This document shows, one piece after another, positions 27,955 through 37,336 of a stretch of 64,000 bases of DNA (within the stretch, counting starts at the first letter, position 1; the number at the start of each line of letters is the position of its first letter). This DNA comes from Pontibacter actiniarum (GTDB lineage Bacteria; Bacteroidota; Bacteroidia; Cytophagales; Hymenobacteraceae). Both the position numbers and the translations under genes were made by a program. Location: positions 1,116,001 through 1,180,000 of the forward strand of contig NZ_CP021235.1 of the NCBI RefSeq assembly GCF_003585765.1, in the 5' to 3' direction. The notes beneath the pieces are model-generated. The model saw only the letters and a list, made by a program, of their open reading frames with translations, did no database searches and was not told the origin of the DNA.

Positions 27955-29001
27955 ATGGCCCATACACCCGAAAACATTTTAGAGCAGCTCAAGCAAAGGC
28001 AGTTCGCGCCGGTATACTTTCTGCAAGGCGAGGAGTCTTACTACATCGATACCATCGCCGATTTTATAGAGGAACATGCCCTGCAGGAGCACGAGAAGGG
28101 CTTTAACCAGGTGGTATTGTACGGCAAGGATGTGGATGTGTCGACGGTGCTGCTGCAGGCAAAGCGCTTCCCGATGATGTCGGAGCGGTCGGTGGTGATC
28201 GTGAAGGAGGCGCAAAGCATTGCCGACATTGAGAAGGAAGAGGGGATGCGGCAGCTGGAGGCGTATTTGCAGAACCCGCTGCCGTCGACCATACTGGTGT
28301 TCTGCTACAAGCACAAAACCTTGGATGGCCGTAAAGCGCTTGCCAAAGCCGTAAGCAAACATGCGGTGCTGCTGACCACCAAAAAGCTGTACGACAACCA
28401 GGTGCCGGCATGGGTAAACGGCTACCTCAAGAGCAAAGGCATGAAAGCCTCGCAGCAGGCGGTGCTGCTGCTGAGTGAGTTTATCGGCTCAGACCTTTCG
28501 CGCTTGGCCAATGAGATAGACAAGCTGCTGATTAACCTGAAGCCGGGGGCGACCGTGGACGAGGGGCTGGTACAGGAGAACGTGGGCATCAGCAAGGAGT
28601 ACAACATCTTCGAGCTGCAGTCGGCCCTGATTGCGCGCGACGCCCTGAAGGCGAACCAGATCATCCATTACTTTGAGGCAAACCCCAAGAGCAACCCGCT
28701 TATCCCGAACCTCACGCTGCTGTTCACCTTTTTCACCAAGCTGCTGACGCTGCACATGCAGCAGGACAAGTCGGAGCAGGGGATTCGCAAGAGCCTGGGC
28801 AACAGGGGCTTTTTGGTGAAGGAGTACATGCTGGCCCTCCGTGCGTTTCCGCTGCAGCGCTGCATCGACATCATACACTTTGTGCGGGTGGCCGACCTGC
28901 AGGTGAAGGGTATAACAGGGGGCGATATGAGCGATGCAGACATTCTGCGCGAGCTCGTGTTCAAGATCCTGCACCCGGTGCCACGCGCCATGGCCTCCTG
29001 A
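27955..29001 (+). CDS. holA: DNA polymerase III subunit delta
   Basis: 348 aa from the ATG at 27955 (MAHTPENILEQLKQRQFAPVYFLQGEE). The sequence follows HolA closely: FLQGEESYYIDTIADFI, VVIVKEAQSIADI, STILVFCYKHKTLDGRKALAK, FIGSDLSRLANEIDKL, NIFELQSALIARDALKANQI. Delta opens the sliding clamp as part of the clamp loader. It lacks a P-loop, as expected for delta. It stands alone with its own -7 element; about 230 bp separates it from the TPR gene. Confidence 0.93.
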   Translation: MAHTPENILEQLKQRQFAPVYFLQGEESYYIDTIADFIEEHALQEHEKGFNQVVLYGKDVDVSTVLLQAKRFPMMSERSVVIVKEAQSIADIEKEEGMRQLEAYLQNPLPSTILVFCYKHKTLDGRKALAKAVSKHAVLLTTKKLYDNQVPAWVNGYLKSKGMKASQQAVLLLSEFIGSDLSRLANEIDKLLINLKPGATVDEGLVQENVGISKEYNIFELQSALIARDALKANQIIHYFEANPKSNPLIPNLTLLFTFFTKLLTLHMQQDKSEQGIRKSLGNRGFLVKEYMLALRAFPLQRCIDIIHFVRVADLQVKGITGGDMSDADILRELVFKILHPVPRAMAS

Positions 29002-29128
29002 GAAAGCGGTTATTTATCCACATCGGGCAATAATTTTGAGCTCCGGCCATTGTATAGTTGCTCCGCCATATTTAACGGCTGAAAGGCTAGAAATGTGATA
29101 AATGCGGTGGCTGCTTTCTAAAAATTAC

Positions 29129-29136
29129 TAACTTTG
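29129..29136 (+). promoter_or_regulatory. -7 element (TAACTTTG) before the TPR-TonB gene run
   Basis: Exact match. It lies about 98 nt before the TPR gene and 37 bp before the palindrome AAGTATACTT (29173-29182). Confidence 0.55.
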
Positions 29137-29233
29137 AAGGAGGTAGTGACAGAAGTAGCGGAAGCCACTTTAAAGTATACTTCCTTCTTTAATCAGAACA
29201 AAACGACGTGCCCTCCGGGGCGAACAGGTAAAT

Positions 29234-32200
29234 ATGAAGATAGCTTACAAAGTAGCACTTGCATCCGTACTGGCTGGCGGCTCCCATGTGGTGGTGGCGC
29301 AGCATACGCAAGTTTTCACCTCTGAGGAAAGGTACTTCCATGAAGGCATCGAACTGTTTGACCGTGCTAAGTATGGCTCGGCGCAGGAAGCCTTTAAGAA
29401 GTACATCGAGCTGATCGGAAATGACGCCAAAACCGCCGATGCGCAATATTACTACGCCCTGAGCGGCCTGTACCTGCTGCACCCCGATGCGGAGCAGCTA
29501 GTGCTCGATTTTGTGCGGAAGTACCCGACGCACCCGAAAACAGCGCTTGCCAACTATGAGCTGGGCCTGTACTACTTTGAGCAGAAAGACTACAAGAAGG
29601 CGGTGGAGCTGCTGAAGGATGCCCCGACGCACCTGCTTAGCATTAAGCAGAATAACGAGCTGGAGTTCAAGCTGGGCTACTCATACTTTGCCACCAAGGA
29701 CTTTGATAACGCCAAGATTTGGTTCGACAAGAACAAGACCACGGGCTTCAGAGAGGACGAGCACCGCTTTGCCTACGCCTCCAACTACTACGCCGGCTAC
29801 ATCTCGTACCGCCAGGGCGATTATGCCGCGGCCAAGGCAGACCTGAAGATTGCGGAGAAAAACGAGGCTTACGCCAACATCGTGCCTTACATGATCACGG
29901 AGATCCTCTACAAGGAGAATGATATCTACGAAGTGATCCGCTACGGGGAAGCGGCCCTGGCCAGAAAGCCACAGGTGCAGCAAGCCGATGAGATTGCCCT
30001 GTTGGTGGGGGATGCGTACTACCAGAAAGCCGACTACAAAACGGCGGAGACCTACTTTAACCAGTACGCCAAAGGCAAGCGCAGCCTGGACCCGGTGGTG
30101 CAGTACAAGATTGCCGTCACTGACTATAAGAACAACAACTACAAAAACGCCATTGCCAACTTTAAGGAGGTGGCGCTTAAGAAGGATGCCCTTGGCCAGA
30201 ATGCAGCCTATTACCTGGGCCTAAGCTACCTGAAGGAAGACAACAAGCAGTTTGCCCTCACCGCCTTTGACCAGGCCAGAAAGAACGACCAGGACAAGGA
30301 CGTGACCGAGGCGGCCATGCTGAAGTATGCGCAGGTGAGTTTCGAGCTTGGCAACTTCAGAGAAGTCATCAACTCCCTGGCGGAGTTTAACAAGAACTTC
30401 CCTAACTCGGAGCAGGGAGAGGAGGCGGACCGCCTGCTGAGCGAATCGTACTTTGGCTCCAACGACTATGCCGCTGCCATTCGCCACATCGAGAGCCTGG
30501 AGAAGAAAAGCTGGCGCATCCTGCAAACCTATCAGCGGGTAACGTACTACCACGGCGTCAACCTGTTTAACGACAGCAAGTTTCCGCAGGCGGTAGCCAT
30601 GCTGGACAAGTCGCTGCAGTACCCGTACGATAAGGAGGTGACAGCCGCCAGCCATTTTGTGAAAGGCGAGGCTTATTCCATCGGGCAGCGTTACAACGAT
30701 GCCATCAACAGCTATGCCGCCGTGTTCCGCACCGCCCCAAATGCCAAGGAAGACTATTACATTAAGTCCCGCTACGGCATTGGCTACGCGTACTTTAACA
30801 CCAAAGAGTACGATAAGGCCCTGACACACTTCAAAGCCTACCTGGATAACATCAAGCCGAGCAACCCGAACTACAACGATGCGACGGTGCGCCTGGCCGA
30901 TACTTACTACGTAAATAAGAACTACAACGAGGCGCTGAACCTGTATGAGCGCGTGATCGCCAGCAGTTCCCCGGACCGCGACTACGCCTTGTTCCAGAAG
31001 GGTGCCGTGCTGAGCATCCTGAACCGAAACGACAAGGCCAAAGACGCCCTGCAGGAGCTGATCAACAAGTACCCGAACTCCCGCTTCCGCGACGATGCCA
31101 TGTACCAGTATGCCGTGGTTGACTTTGAAGCTGGTAATTACCAGGCGGCCGTACAGGGCTTTACCAAACTGATCAACGGTGTGCCGGATAGCAAGCTGGT
31201 GCCGAACGCGCTGCAGAAGCGCGGTATCGCCTACTCTAACCTGCGCCAGAACGATTTGGCTATCGCCGATCAGCAGCGCGTGCTTAACGAGTACCCGGAT
31301 TCTAAAGTGGCCAGCGGTGCGCTGTACAGCCTGCAGGAAGTGCTGGGGCAGGAGAACCGCAGCAACGAGTTCGATCAGTACGTGGACAAGTATAAATCTG
31401 CCAACCCGGAAAGCAACGCGCTGGAAAGCATTGAGTTCGAGGCGGCTAAGACGCTATACTTCAACCAGAACTACGCACAGGCTGCCACAAAGCTTGAAAA
31501 CTACCTCAAGGCGTACCCTAACAGCACGTTTGTGCCGGATGCCCGTTACTACCTCGCCGACTCCTACCTGCGCAACAACAATGCAGCCGCAGGGCTGAAG
31601 CTGATGAAGCAGGTTGTGGCCAATAACCGCTCCGAATTTGTGAACCGCGCCATTCAGCGTGTGGCCGATATGGAGTTTGAGGCGAAGAACTACACCGAGG
31701 CAATTAAGTACTACAGCCGTCTGCGCGACCTGGCCACCAACCGCAAAGAACAGCAGACAGCGCTGCTAGGCCTGATGCAAAGCTACTACCGCACCAACGA
31801 CTACGCTTCTGCCAAGCGTGTGGCCGGGGAGCTGATCAGCCAGGGCAATGCGTCGCTCAACGCGTACAACTCTGCGCTGTTGTTCAGAGGCAAGGCCACC
31901 TACGCCCAGGCTAACATGGAGCAGGCACTGACAGAGCTGCGCGAAACAACGGCCTCTGCCAATGATGTGAACGGAGCCGAGGCGCATTACCTCATCTCAG
32001 AGATTCTCTACAAGCAGAAGAAGTATAAAGAGGCGCTGGACCACGCCTTTGAGTTCAGCAACAAGTTTGGCAACTATGATTTCTGGCTGGGCAAGACCTT
32101 CCTGCTGATTGCGGATGTGTATGCGGCGCAGAACGAAATGTTCCAGGCGCGCGCCACGCTTAACTCCATCATAGAGAACGCTCCGAACCAGGAGATTGTG

Positions 32201-32374
32201 GCGGAGGCGAAGCAAAAGCTGGCCAAGCTGGACGGCACGAAGGCCAAGAGCAGCCAACAGGCGCAGCCGCAGAACCTGCAGCCAGGGCAGAAAGCCCCGG
32301 TAGAGACCACCGTGCCGCCGGTAGAAATTGACACGACCAACGCGCCGGTAGACACCACAGGTCAGCAGAACTAG
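29234..32374 (+). CDS. Large periplasmic tetratricopeptide-repeat protein
   Basis: 1046 aa. N-terminal signal-like segment MKIAYKVALASVLAGGSHVVVA, then an almost continuous array of TPR/Sel1-like helices (A/G-x-Y-F/Y and NYELGLYYFEQKDYKKAVEL-like units), including BamD/YbgF-like NFPNSEQGEEADRLLSESYF patterns and repeated YPNS-x-F/R-DDAMYQYA. The C-terminal 50 residues are Gln/Pro/Thr-rich and likely disordered. Such proteins scaffold envelope complexes. It heads a co-directional run with an outer-membrane barrel, an HU-CCDC81/SPOR protein and ExbB-ExbD-TonB, so a structural role in that complex is likely. The exact function is unknown. Confidence 0.88.
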   Translation: MKIAYKVALASVLAGGSHVVVAQHTQVFTSEERYFHEGIELFDRAKYGSAQEAFKKYIELIGNDAKTADAQYYYALSGLYLLHPDAEQLVLDFVRKYPTHPKTALANYELGLYYFEQKDYKKAVELLKDAPTHLLSIKQNNELEFKLGYSYFATKDFDNAKIWFDKNKTTGFREDEHRFAYASNYYAGYISYRQGDYAAAKADLKIAEKNEAYANIVPYMITEILYKENDIYEVIRYGEAALARKPQVQQADEIALLVGDAYYQKADYKTAETYFNQYAKGKRSLDPVVQYKIAVTDYKNNNYKNAIANFKEVALKKDALGQNAAYYLGLSYLKEDNKQFALTAFDQARKNDQDKDVTEAAMLKYAQVSFELGNFREVINSLAEFNKNFPNSEQGEEADRLLSESYFGSNDYAAAIRHIESLEKKSWRILQTYQRVTYYHGVNLFNDSKFPQAVAMLDKSLQYPYDKEVTAASHFVKGEAYSIGQRYNDAINSYAAVFRTAPNAKEDYYIKSRYGIGYAYFNTKEYDKALTHFKAYLDNIKPSNPNYNDATVRLADTYYVNKNYNEALNLYERVIASSSPDRDYALFQKGAVLSILNRNDKAKDALQELINKYPNSRFRDDAMYQYAVVDFEAGNYQAAVQGFTKLINGVPDSKLVPNALQKRGIAYSNLRQNDLAIADQQRVLNEYPDSKVASGALYSLQEVLGQENRSNEFDQYVDKYKSANPESNALESIEFEAAKTLYFNQNYAQAATKLENYLKAYPNSTFVPDARYYLADSYLRNNNAAAGLKLMKQVVANNRSEFVNRAIQRVADMEFEAKNYTEAIKYYSRLRDLATNRKEQQTALLGLMQSYYRTNDYASAKRVAGELISQGNASLNAYNSALLFRGKATYAQANMEQALTELRETTASANDVNGAEAHYLISEILYKQKKYKEALDHAFEFSNKFGNYDFWLGKTFLLIADVYAAQNEMFQARATLNSIIENAPNQEIVAEAKQKLAKLDGTKAKSSQQAQPQNLQPGQKAPVETTVPPVEIDTTNAPVDTTGQQN

Positions 32375-32407
32375 TCCAAGTTTCAGATTAAGAGGAGATT
32401 CATTAGC

Positions 32408-34102
32408 ATGAAAAATAAATTAAGATTAGCCTCACTTGCCATTGTAATGAGCGTTGGGTACAGCTACCTAAACAGCGCGCAGGCGCAGAGCCAAGGCTGG
32501 TCCGAAGGCACGAAGCTGGAGGACGCCGAGGTGGTGGTAGAGAAGAGCCGCGTCATTGAGTTGCCCCAGGCGGCCCGTAATTACGAGAAGTTCCGTATTA
32601 ACCCACCGGAGATCGGGGACCGCAACGTGCGCTACCGCTTCGTGGACTACCGCCTGCCGTCGCAGGACATAGAGCTGCAGATGCGCGTGCTCACCATTAA
32701 GCAAGACGAGCTGACCAAGCTGTACGGCAACTACCTGAAGGGCGGCCTCGGCAACTACGGCACGCTTTACCTGAAAGGCTATTTCCATAACAAGCGCAGC
32801 GACGTTGCCAGCTATGGAGCACAGGTAAGCCATGTTTCCTCTTCCAGGGGACCGGTAGATAAAGATAACTCCGCTGTGTCACAGTCTGAAATCAGCGTGA
32901 ACGGAGAGCGTTACTTGAAAGGCTTTACAGTAGGGGGCGACCTGAAGTACGGCCGGGAGAAGCATTACTTCTACGGTTATGAGCCACTCTTTGAGAACGA
33001 CGTAGATGTAGACCGCGATACGATTAAGCAGGTGTTTAACCGCATACAGGCCGAGGGTTTCTTTCACAACCAGACATCCGGGGCTCCCTTCCTGTACAAA
33101 ACCAACGCACGCTTACGCTATATCAACGATAACTACGATATGAGCGAGAGCAACTTTGCCGTTGACTTCCGCAGCGAGTACGGCATTGACGAGGAATCCG
33201 CTTTTAAGGTAGACGCAGACCTGTCGGTTCTGTCGCACAAGGACTCTGCCGATGTGAGCCGTGGCCTCTTTAAACTGCATGCGGCCTATGAGCGCAAACT
33301 GAATGCGTTGCGCCTGACGCTGGGTGCCAAAGTGGCCTATACCGGCGATGACGTGAACAGTGCCCGCAACTTTAACGTGTACCCGATGGTGCAGGTAGGG
33401 CTGGAGCCTGTTGAGGGTAACCTGTTGATTTACGGTGGTATAGGTGGTGATCTTCAAAGAACTACTTTATACGAACTGACGAAGGAGAACCCTTACCTGG
33501 CGCCAAACGTGCAGGTGGCCGATGTAAACAAAGGGCTGGAGATTTACGGTGGCTTTCAGGCGAACGTGGCCAACTATGTGCACCTGAACGGCCGTGTCGC
33601 TTACCAGAACTTCCGCAACCTGTACTTCTTTAACAACTCCGAAGCCGACCCGTCTAAGTTTGAGCTGCTGTATGACGACGGTGTGACAAATGTTTTCAAC
33701 GTTTTTGCAGAGGCTTCCTTCAACTATTCTGATGAGATTCGCCTGGGCTTAAAGGCTGACTACAACAGCTATAACACTGATGAGTTAGAGAAACCCTTCT
33801 ATCGTCCGGAGTTGATGGCCAGCGTTTACGGTACCTACAACTTCTACGACAAGATTCTGTTTAACTCAGAACTTTACTATATTGGGGATTCATTTGGCCG
33901 TATTACCCGTCCGGACGGTACCATCGCGTTGCGTCAGACCGACTCTATCATCGACCTGAACCTGAAGGCGGACTATAAGTTCACGAACAACTTTACCGTG
34001 TTCCTGATGGCCAACAATATTTTTGGAAAGAAATACGAGCGTTTCGTAAATTACCCGAATAAAAGTGTTAACCTGATTGGAGGCGTTACTTACTCATTCT
34101 AA
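32408..34102 (+). CDS. TonB-dependent-receptor-like outer-membrane beta-barrel protein (no plug domain seen)
   Basis: 564 aa with signal peptide (KNKLRLASLAIVMSVGYSY, cleavage near AQA-Q). After a short N-terminal segment containing VVVEKSRVIELPQAARNYEK the protein is a series of amphipathic strands with aromatic girdles, ending in Phe (VNLIGGVTYSF), as in outer-membrane barrels. I see no carboxypeptidase-regulatory domain and no plug domain with a TonB box, although the last 200 residues read like the C-terminal barrel of a TonB-dependent receptor. It lies 33 nt after the TPR gene and 4 nt before the HU-CCDC81/SPOR gene. Confidence 0.82.
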   Translation: MKNKLRLASLAIVMSVGYSYLNSAQAQSQGWSEGTKLEDAEVVVEKSRVIELPQAARNYEKFRINPPEIGDRNVRYRFVDYRLPSQDIELQMRVLTIKQDELTKLYGNYLKGGLGNYGTLYLKGYFHNKRSDVASYGAQVSHVSSSRGPVDKDNSAVSQSEISVNGERYLKGFTVGGDLKYGREKHYFYGYEPLFENDVDVDRDTIKQVFNRIQAEGFFHNQTSGAPFLYKTNARLRYINDNYDMSESNFAVDFRSEYGIDEESAFKVDADLSVLSHKDSADVSRGLFKLHAAYERKLNALRLTLGAKVAYTGDDVNSARNFNVYPMVQVGLEPVEGNLLIYGGIGGDLQRTTLYELTKENPYLAPNVQVADVNKGLEIYGGFQANVANYVHLNGRVAYQNFRNLYFFNNSEADPSKFELLYDDGVTNVFNVFAEASFNYSDEIRLGLKADYNSYNTDELEKPFYRPELMASVYGTYNFYDKILFNSELYYIGDSFGRITRPDGTIALRQTDSIIDLNLKADYKFTNNFTVFLMANNIFGKKYERFVNYPNKSVNLIGGVTYSF

Positions 34103-34106
34103 TAAA

Positions 34107-35270
34107 ATGCCTATGGTTGAGAAGCATATCAAGTCACTGCTCTATGATCATGACTGTGTCATCATCCCTGATTTTGGGGGGCTGATTGCGCGGTATGTGC
34201 CTGCCCGTATAAACCCTGTGAAGCATACGCTGGCACCGCCCTCAAAAAAGATCGCCTTTAACGAAAAGCTGATCCTGAACGATGGCTTGCTGATCAGTAC
34301 GATTGCGTACCAGCACAGCATCTCGAAAGAGGAGGCGCAGCGTCGCGTGGCTGAGTTTGTGCACCAGGCGAAAAGCAACCTGCATCACCAGAACCGCTTC
34401 GAGCTAAGCGATATCGGTATCTTTAAGTACAACGCCGAGCGCCGTCTCGTTTTTGAGTATGTGGAGGCAGATAATATGCTGGAAGCCAGTTTCGGCTTGC
34501 CTGAGCTGGTGGCAAGGCCTGTACGTGTAGAGGAGCCGGCCGTGCTGCGAACGCTCATCAAAGAGCGTCAGCAGGAGCTGGCAGAAGAGAAGCGTCCGCT
34601 GCGCAGGCGCATCAAGCGTGCCTATAACGTTGCCGCCGGGCTGGCTTTGGCCGGTCTTTCGGCATCAGCCCTGTACTTTCTGTCGCTGCAGGCCGACTAT
34701 AACCTGAGCAGCCTGAACCCGGTGATGGCGCTCACGTCCGGTTACAGCTCCGCTACGCACGAGGCCCCAAACCGCTACGCTTCCGATTACGTGCCTTTCA
34801 CCGCAGATGAGCGCATGGAGTCGTATGCTGCCGTGCTTCCGGTGGCTGAGCAGGCGGCGGACCAGGGCACGGAGGAACTGCAGGACATGGAATACACTGC
34901 CTCTTTCGTTTCCGGAGATGCAAGCGAAACTGTAGCTGAAGCCGACGAATGGGGTGTAGGAGAGGTTGTTACAGAAGAGGCTGCGTCGCCTGCCGAGGCG
35001 GTAGAAACAAATTTGCCGGCGCATGTAATTAACGGCACTGACGGACGTTTCTACATCATTACAGGCGGCTATGCCCGCATGGAGAATGCGGAAATGAGCC
35101 GCGCTGAGTTTAAGGAGAAAGGGCAGGAGGTAAAGATCCTGACTCCGCGCCCTGGCAGCAGGCTGTTCCGCGTGGCTGTTGCGGATTTCCCATCATCAGA
35201 GGAAGCGCAGGGAGCCCTGGACACTTACAGAAAGAAATTCGGAGAAACACTTTGGGTACTTAACAATTAA
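34107..35270 (+). CDS. HU-CCDC81 and SPOR domain transmembrane protein
   Basis: 387 aa from the ATG at 34107 (MPMVEKHIKSLLYDHDCVIIPDFGGL). The N-terminal 130 residues match the bacterial HU-CCDC81 module of the HU/IHF superfamily (PDFGGLIARY, NLHHQNRFELSDIGIFKY). A basic stretch RRRIKRAY precedes a single TM helix at about 174-193, then an acidic Ala/Glu-rich linker, and a C-terminal SPOR domain from about residue 310 (RFYIITGGYARMENAEMSRA to the end), which binds denuded peptidoglycan at division sites. The expected topology puts the HU-like module in the cytosol and SPOR in the periplasm, so it could link nucleoid to cell wall. Start codon 4 nt after the barrel gene; 1 nt before exbB. Confidence 0.85.
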   Translation: MPMVEKHIKSLLYDHDCVIIPDFGGLIARYVPARINPVKHTLAPPSKKIAFNEKLILNDGLLISTIAYQHSISKEEAQRRVAEFVHQAKSNLHHQNRFELSDIGIFKYNAERRLVFEYVEADNMLEASFGLPELVARPVRVEEPAVLRTLIKERQQELAEEKRPLRRRIKRAYNVAAGLALAGLSASALYFLSLQADYNLSSLNPVMALTSGYSSATHEAPNRYASDYVPFTADERMESYAAVLPVAEQAADQGTEELQDMEYTASFVSGDASETVAEADEWGVGEVVTEEAASPAEAVETNLPAHVINGTDGRFYIITGGYARMENAEMSRAEFKEKGQEVKILTPRPGSRLFRVAVADFPSSEEAQGALDTYRKKFGETLWVLNN

Positions 35271-35271
35271 C

Positions 35272-35982
35272 ATGACATCACTCTTATTACAAATCACCAC
35301 GACGGCTGACGCCGACACAACTGCAGCATTGGCAGAGGGGGCAGAGGCTGCAGCAGACACTTCCGTATCGCTTTTTGATTTGGCAATGAACGGTGGGTGG
35401 GCCATGATTCCGCTTGCCCTGCTGTCGCTGGCGGCCATTTACATTTTTATGGAGCGCTACCTGACCCTGAAGAAGGCAGCCAAAAACCCGGAAGGTTTTA
35501 ACGACCGCATCAAGAGCATGGTGTTGGCCGGCGACATCAACGGCGCCAAAATGCTGTGCGCGCAGGCAAACACGCCTGTTTCGCGCATGATCTCCAAAGG
35601 GGTGTCGCGCATTGGCAGCCCGCTGAAGAACATTGAAACCTCCATCGAAAACGTTGGAAAGATTGAGATCAGCCGTCTGGAGAAAAACCTTTCTGCGCTG
35701 GCTACCATTGCCGGTGCAGCGCCTATGCTGGGCTTCCTGGGTACGGTAACAGGTATGATCGGTGCGTTTATCGCGATTGCGCAGGCAGAGGGTTCTGTTA
35801 GCCCGAAGCTGCTTTCTAGCGGTATTTACGAAGCAATGGTAACCACTGCCACTGGTCTGATCATCGGCCTTCCGGCTTATGTTGGCTACAACTACCTGGT
35901 GTCCAAAATCGACAGTATCGTGCATGCCATGGAGTACTCTTCCATAGAGTTCCTTGATCTTCTACAAGAACCACAGCTTTAA
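35272..35982 (+). CDS. exbB: ExbB/TolQ/MotA family proton channel protein
   Basis: 236 aa from the ATG at 35272, 1 nt after the preceding stop. Three membrane helices as in ExbB: GWAMIPLALLSLAAIYIFMERYL (near 40-60), APMLGFLGTVTGMIGAFIAIAQ (near 150-170) and TGLIIGLPAYVGYNYLVSKI (near 195-215). The proton-channel Thr and Gly pattern LGFLGTVTGMIGAF is intact. With ExbD it forms the proton-driven motor that energises TonB. The gene order exbB-exbD-tonB follows with 2- and 11-nt gaps. Confidence 0.92.
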   Translation: MTSLLLQITTTADADTTAALAEGAEAAADTSVSLFDLAMNGGWAMIPLALLSLAAIYIFMERYLTLKKAAKNPEGFNDRIKSMVLAGDINGAKMLCAQANTPVSRMISKGVSRIGSPLKNIETSIENVGKIEISRLEKNLSALATIAGAAPMLGFLGTVTGMIGAFIAIAQAEGSVSPKLLSSGIYEAMVTTATGLIIGLPAYVGYNYLVSKIDSIVHAMEYSSIEFLDLLQEPQL

Positions 35983-35984
35983 GA

Positions 35985-36380
35985 ATGAATTTCCGCTCAA
36001 AGAACAGGATCAATGCAGAGTTCAGCATGTCGTCGATGACGGACATCATCTTCCTGTTGCTGATCTTCTTCATGCTTACGTCAAACTTTGTTACCCCCTC
36101 GGGGTTGCCGGTGAGCCTGCCTAGCAGCAAGACTTCTGATATTGTGATGCAGAAGATCAGCGTGACCATCACAGAGGACCTGCAGTACTATCTGAATGAT
36201 AAGCCGATTGAGCTAGAGGACATCGAGCCCCAGCTAACCGCCTTGCTGCAAGGAACAGAGGAGGGCGCCGTGGTGTTACACGTAGACAAGAGCGTGCCGG
36301 TAGAGCACCTGGTGAAGGTGGCCGGTATTGCCAAGAACCTGAACGCAAGTGTAACACTGGCCACTGTGCCAACTGAATAA
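35985..36380 (+). CDS. exbD: ExbD/TolR family biopolymer transport protein
   Basis: 131 aa. A single N-terminal TM helix with the channel Asp: MSSMTDIIFLLLIFFMLTS, where Asp is the proton-carrying residue of ExbD/TolR. A periplasmic domain follows (VSVTITEDLQYYLND-like strands and VVLHVDKSVPVEHLVKVAGIA). It works with ExbB as the ion-driven motor. It is tightly placed between exbB and tonB. Confidence 0.93.
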   Translation: MNFRSKNRINAEFSMSSMTDIIFLLLIFFMLTSNFVTPSGLPVSLPSSKTSDIVMQKISVTITEDLQYYLNDKPIELEDIEPQLTALLQGTEEGAVVLHVDKSVPVEHLVKVAGIAKNLNASVTLATVPTE

Positions 36381-36391
36381 GAACTGATACT

Positions 36392-37318
36392 ATGGCTATT
36401 GCCCAGACACAGGAAGAAGAAAAGAATAAACGCATCGCCGCCGGTGTCAGCATCGGGGTGCATGTGCTTATCCTGCTTTTTCTGATTTACATGCTGGCTT
36501 GGCGTGCCCCAGACCCACCTGCGCCCGAGCTAGGCATTCAGCTTAACTTCGGGATGGACAACGTGGGCAGCGGCGATGTGCAGACAAAGGCAAGCGCGAA
36601 TGAGTCTAAAAACGTGGAGGACAGCAAGCCTGCCCCGACACAGCCTGAGCCAGAACCGGAGCCGCAGCCCGAGCCTGTTTCGCAGCCAACGCCTCCGGCG
36701 CAGCCCGTAGAGACACCGAAGGTAACCACTACCACAGCCGAGGCCCCGGTTTCGGTAAAGGAAGTGGTAAAGCCGCAGCCAAAGCCTAAGCCTACCAAAG
36801 AGGAGGTGAAGGAGCCGGCACCAAAGCCGACGCCGCCCAAGGAGGAAGTTGTGAAGAAGGAGCCGGAGAAGCCAAGGTCCCTTTACCCGGGCCAGCCAAC
36901 CAATAGCAATGGCACCGGCAAAAACGGTTCTTCCGATACCCCGACCGGCAACAACAACGGCGATGATACCGGAAAAGTAGGCGACAAAGGCGACCCGAGC
37001 GGCGATGTGAACGCCAAGGCTCTGTACGGCAAAGCTGGCGGTGGAGCCGGCGGCTCCCTGAACATGCCGGGCTGGCGCTACGACATCGAACCAAAGCGCG
37101 ACCCCTATAGCAACGAGACCGGCCTGATCCGCTTCCGAATTAAAATCGACGCCGATGGGAACCTGGTAAACGTGGAGGTGCTGGAAAACACTGTTTCGCC
37201 GCGCGTTTTATCGTGGTACAAGGAGCAGCTGTACAAAACCACCTTCAGCCGTACCGGCACGGGAGCTGCCACAACCGGCGCTTCTGGTGTGGTAACGTTC
37301 CGCATTACGGCCCGCTAA
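36392..37318 (+). CDS. tonB: Energy transducer TonB
   Basis: 308 aa. A TM anchor near residues 17-37 (AAGVSIGVHVLILLFLIYML), a long rigid Pro/Glu/Lys-rich linker (PEPEPEPQPEP, PKPKPTKEEVKEPAPKP), an Asn/Gly-rich spacer, then a C-terminal TonB-like domain of about 90 residues (YDIEPKRDPYSNETGLIRFRIKIDADGNLVN-type, split here for length). The linker is long enough to span the periplasm. It probably energises the neighbouring outer-membrane barrel or other TonB-dependent receptors. There is no terminator before folC, 18 nt downstream. Confidence 0.9.
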   Translation: MAIAQTQEEEKNKRIAAGVSIGVHVLILLFLIYMLAWRAPDPPAPELGIQLNFGMDNVGSGDVQTKASANESKNVEDSKPAPTQPEPEPEPQPEPVSQPTPPAQPVETPKVTTTTAEAPVSVKEVVKPQPKPKPTKEEVKEPAPKPTPPKEEVVKKEPEKPRSLYPGQPTNSNGTGKNGSSDTPTGNNNGDDTGKVGDKGDPSGDVNAKALYGKAGGGAGGSLNMPGWRYDIEPKRDPYSNETGLIRFRIKIDADGNLVNVEVLENTVSPRVLSWYKEQLYKTTFSRTGTGAATTGASGVVTFRITAR

Positions 37319-37336
37319 AACTTTACTATTTTTTTG

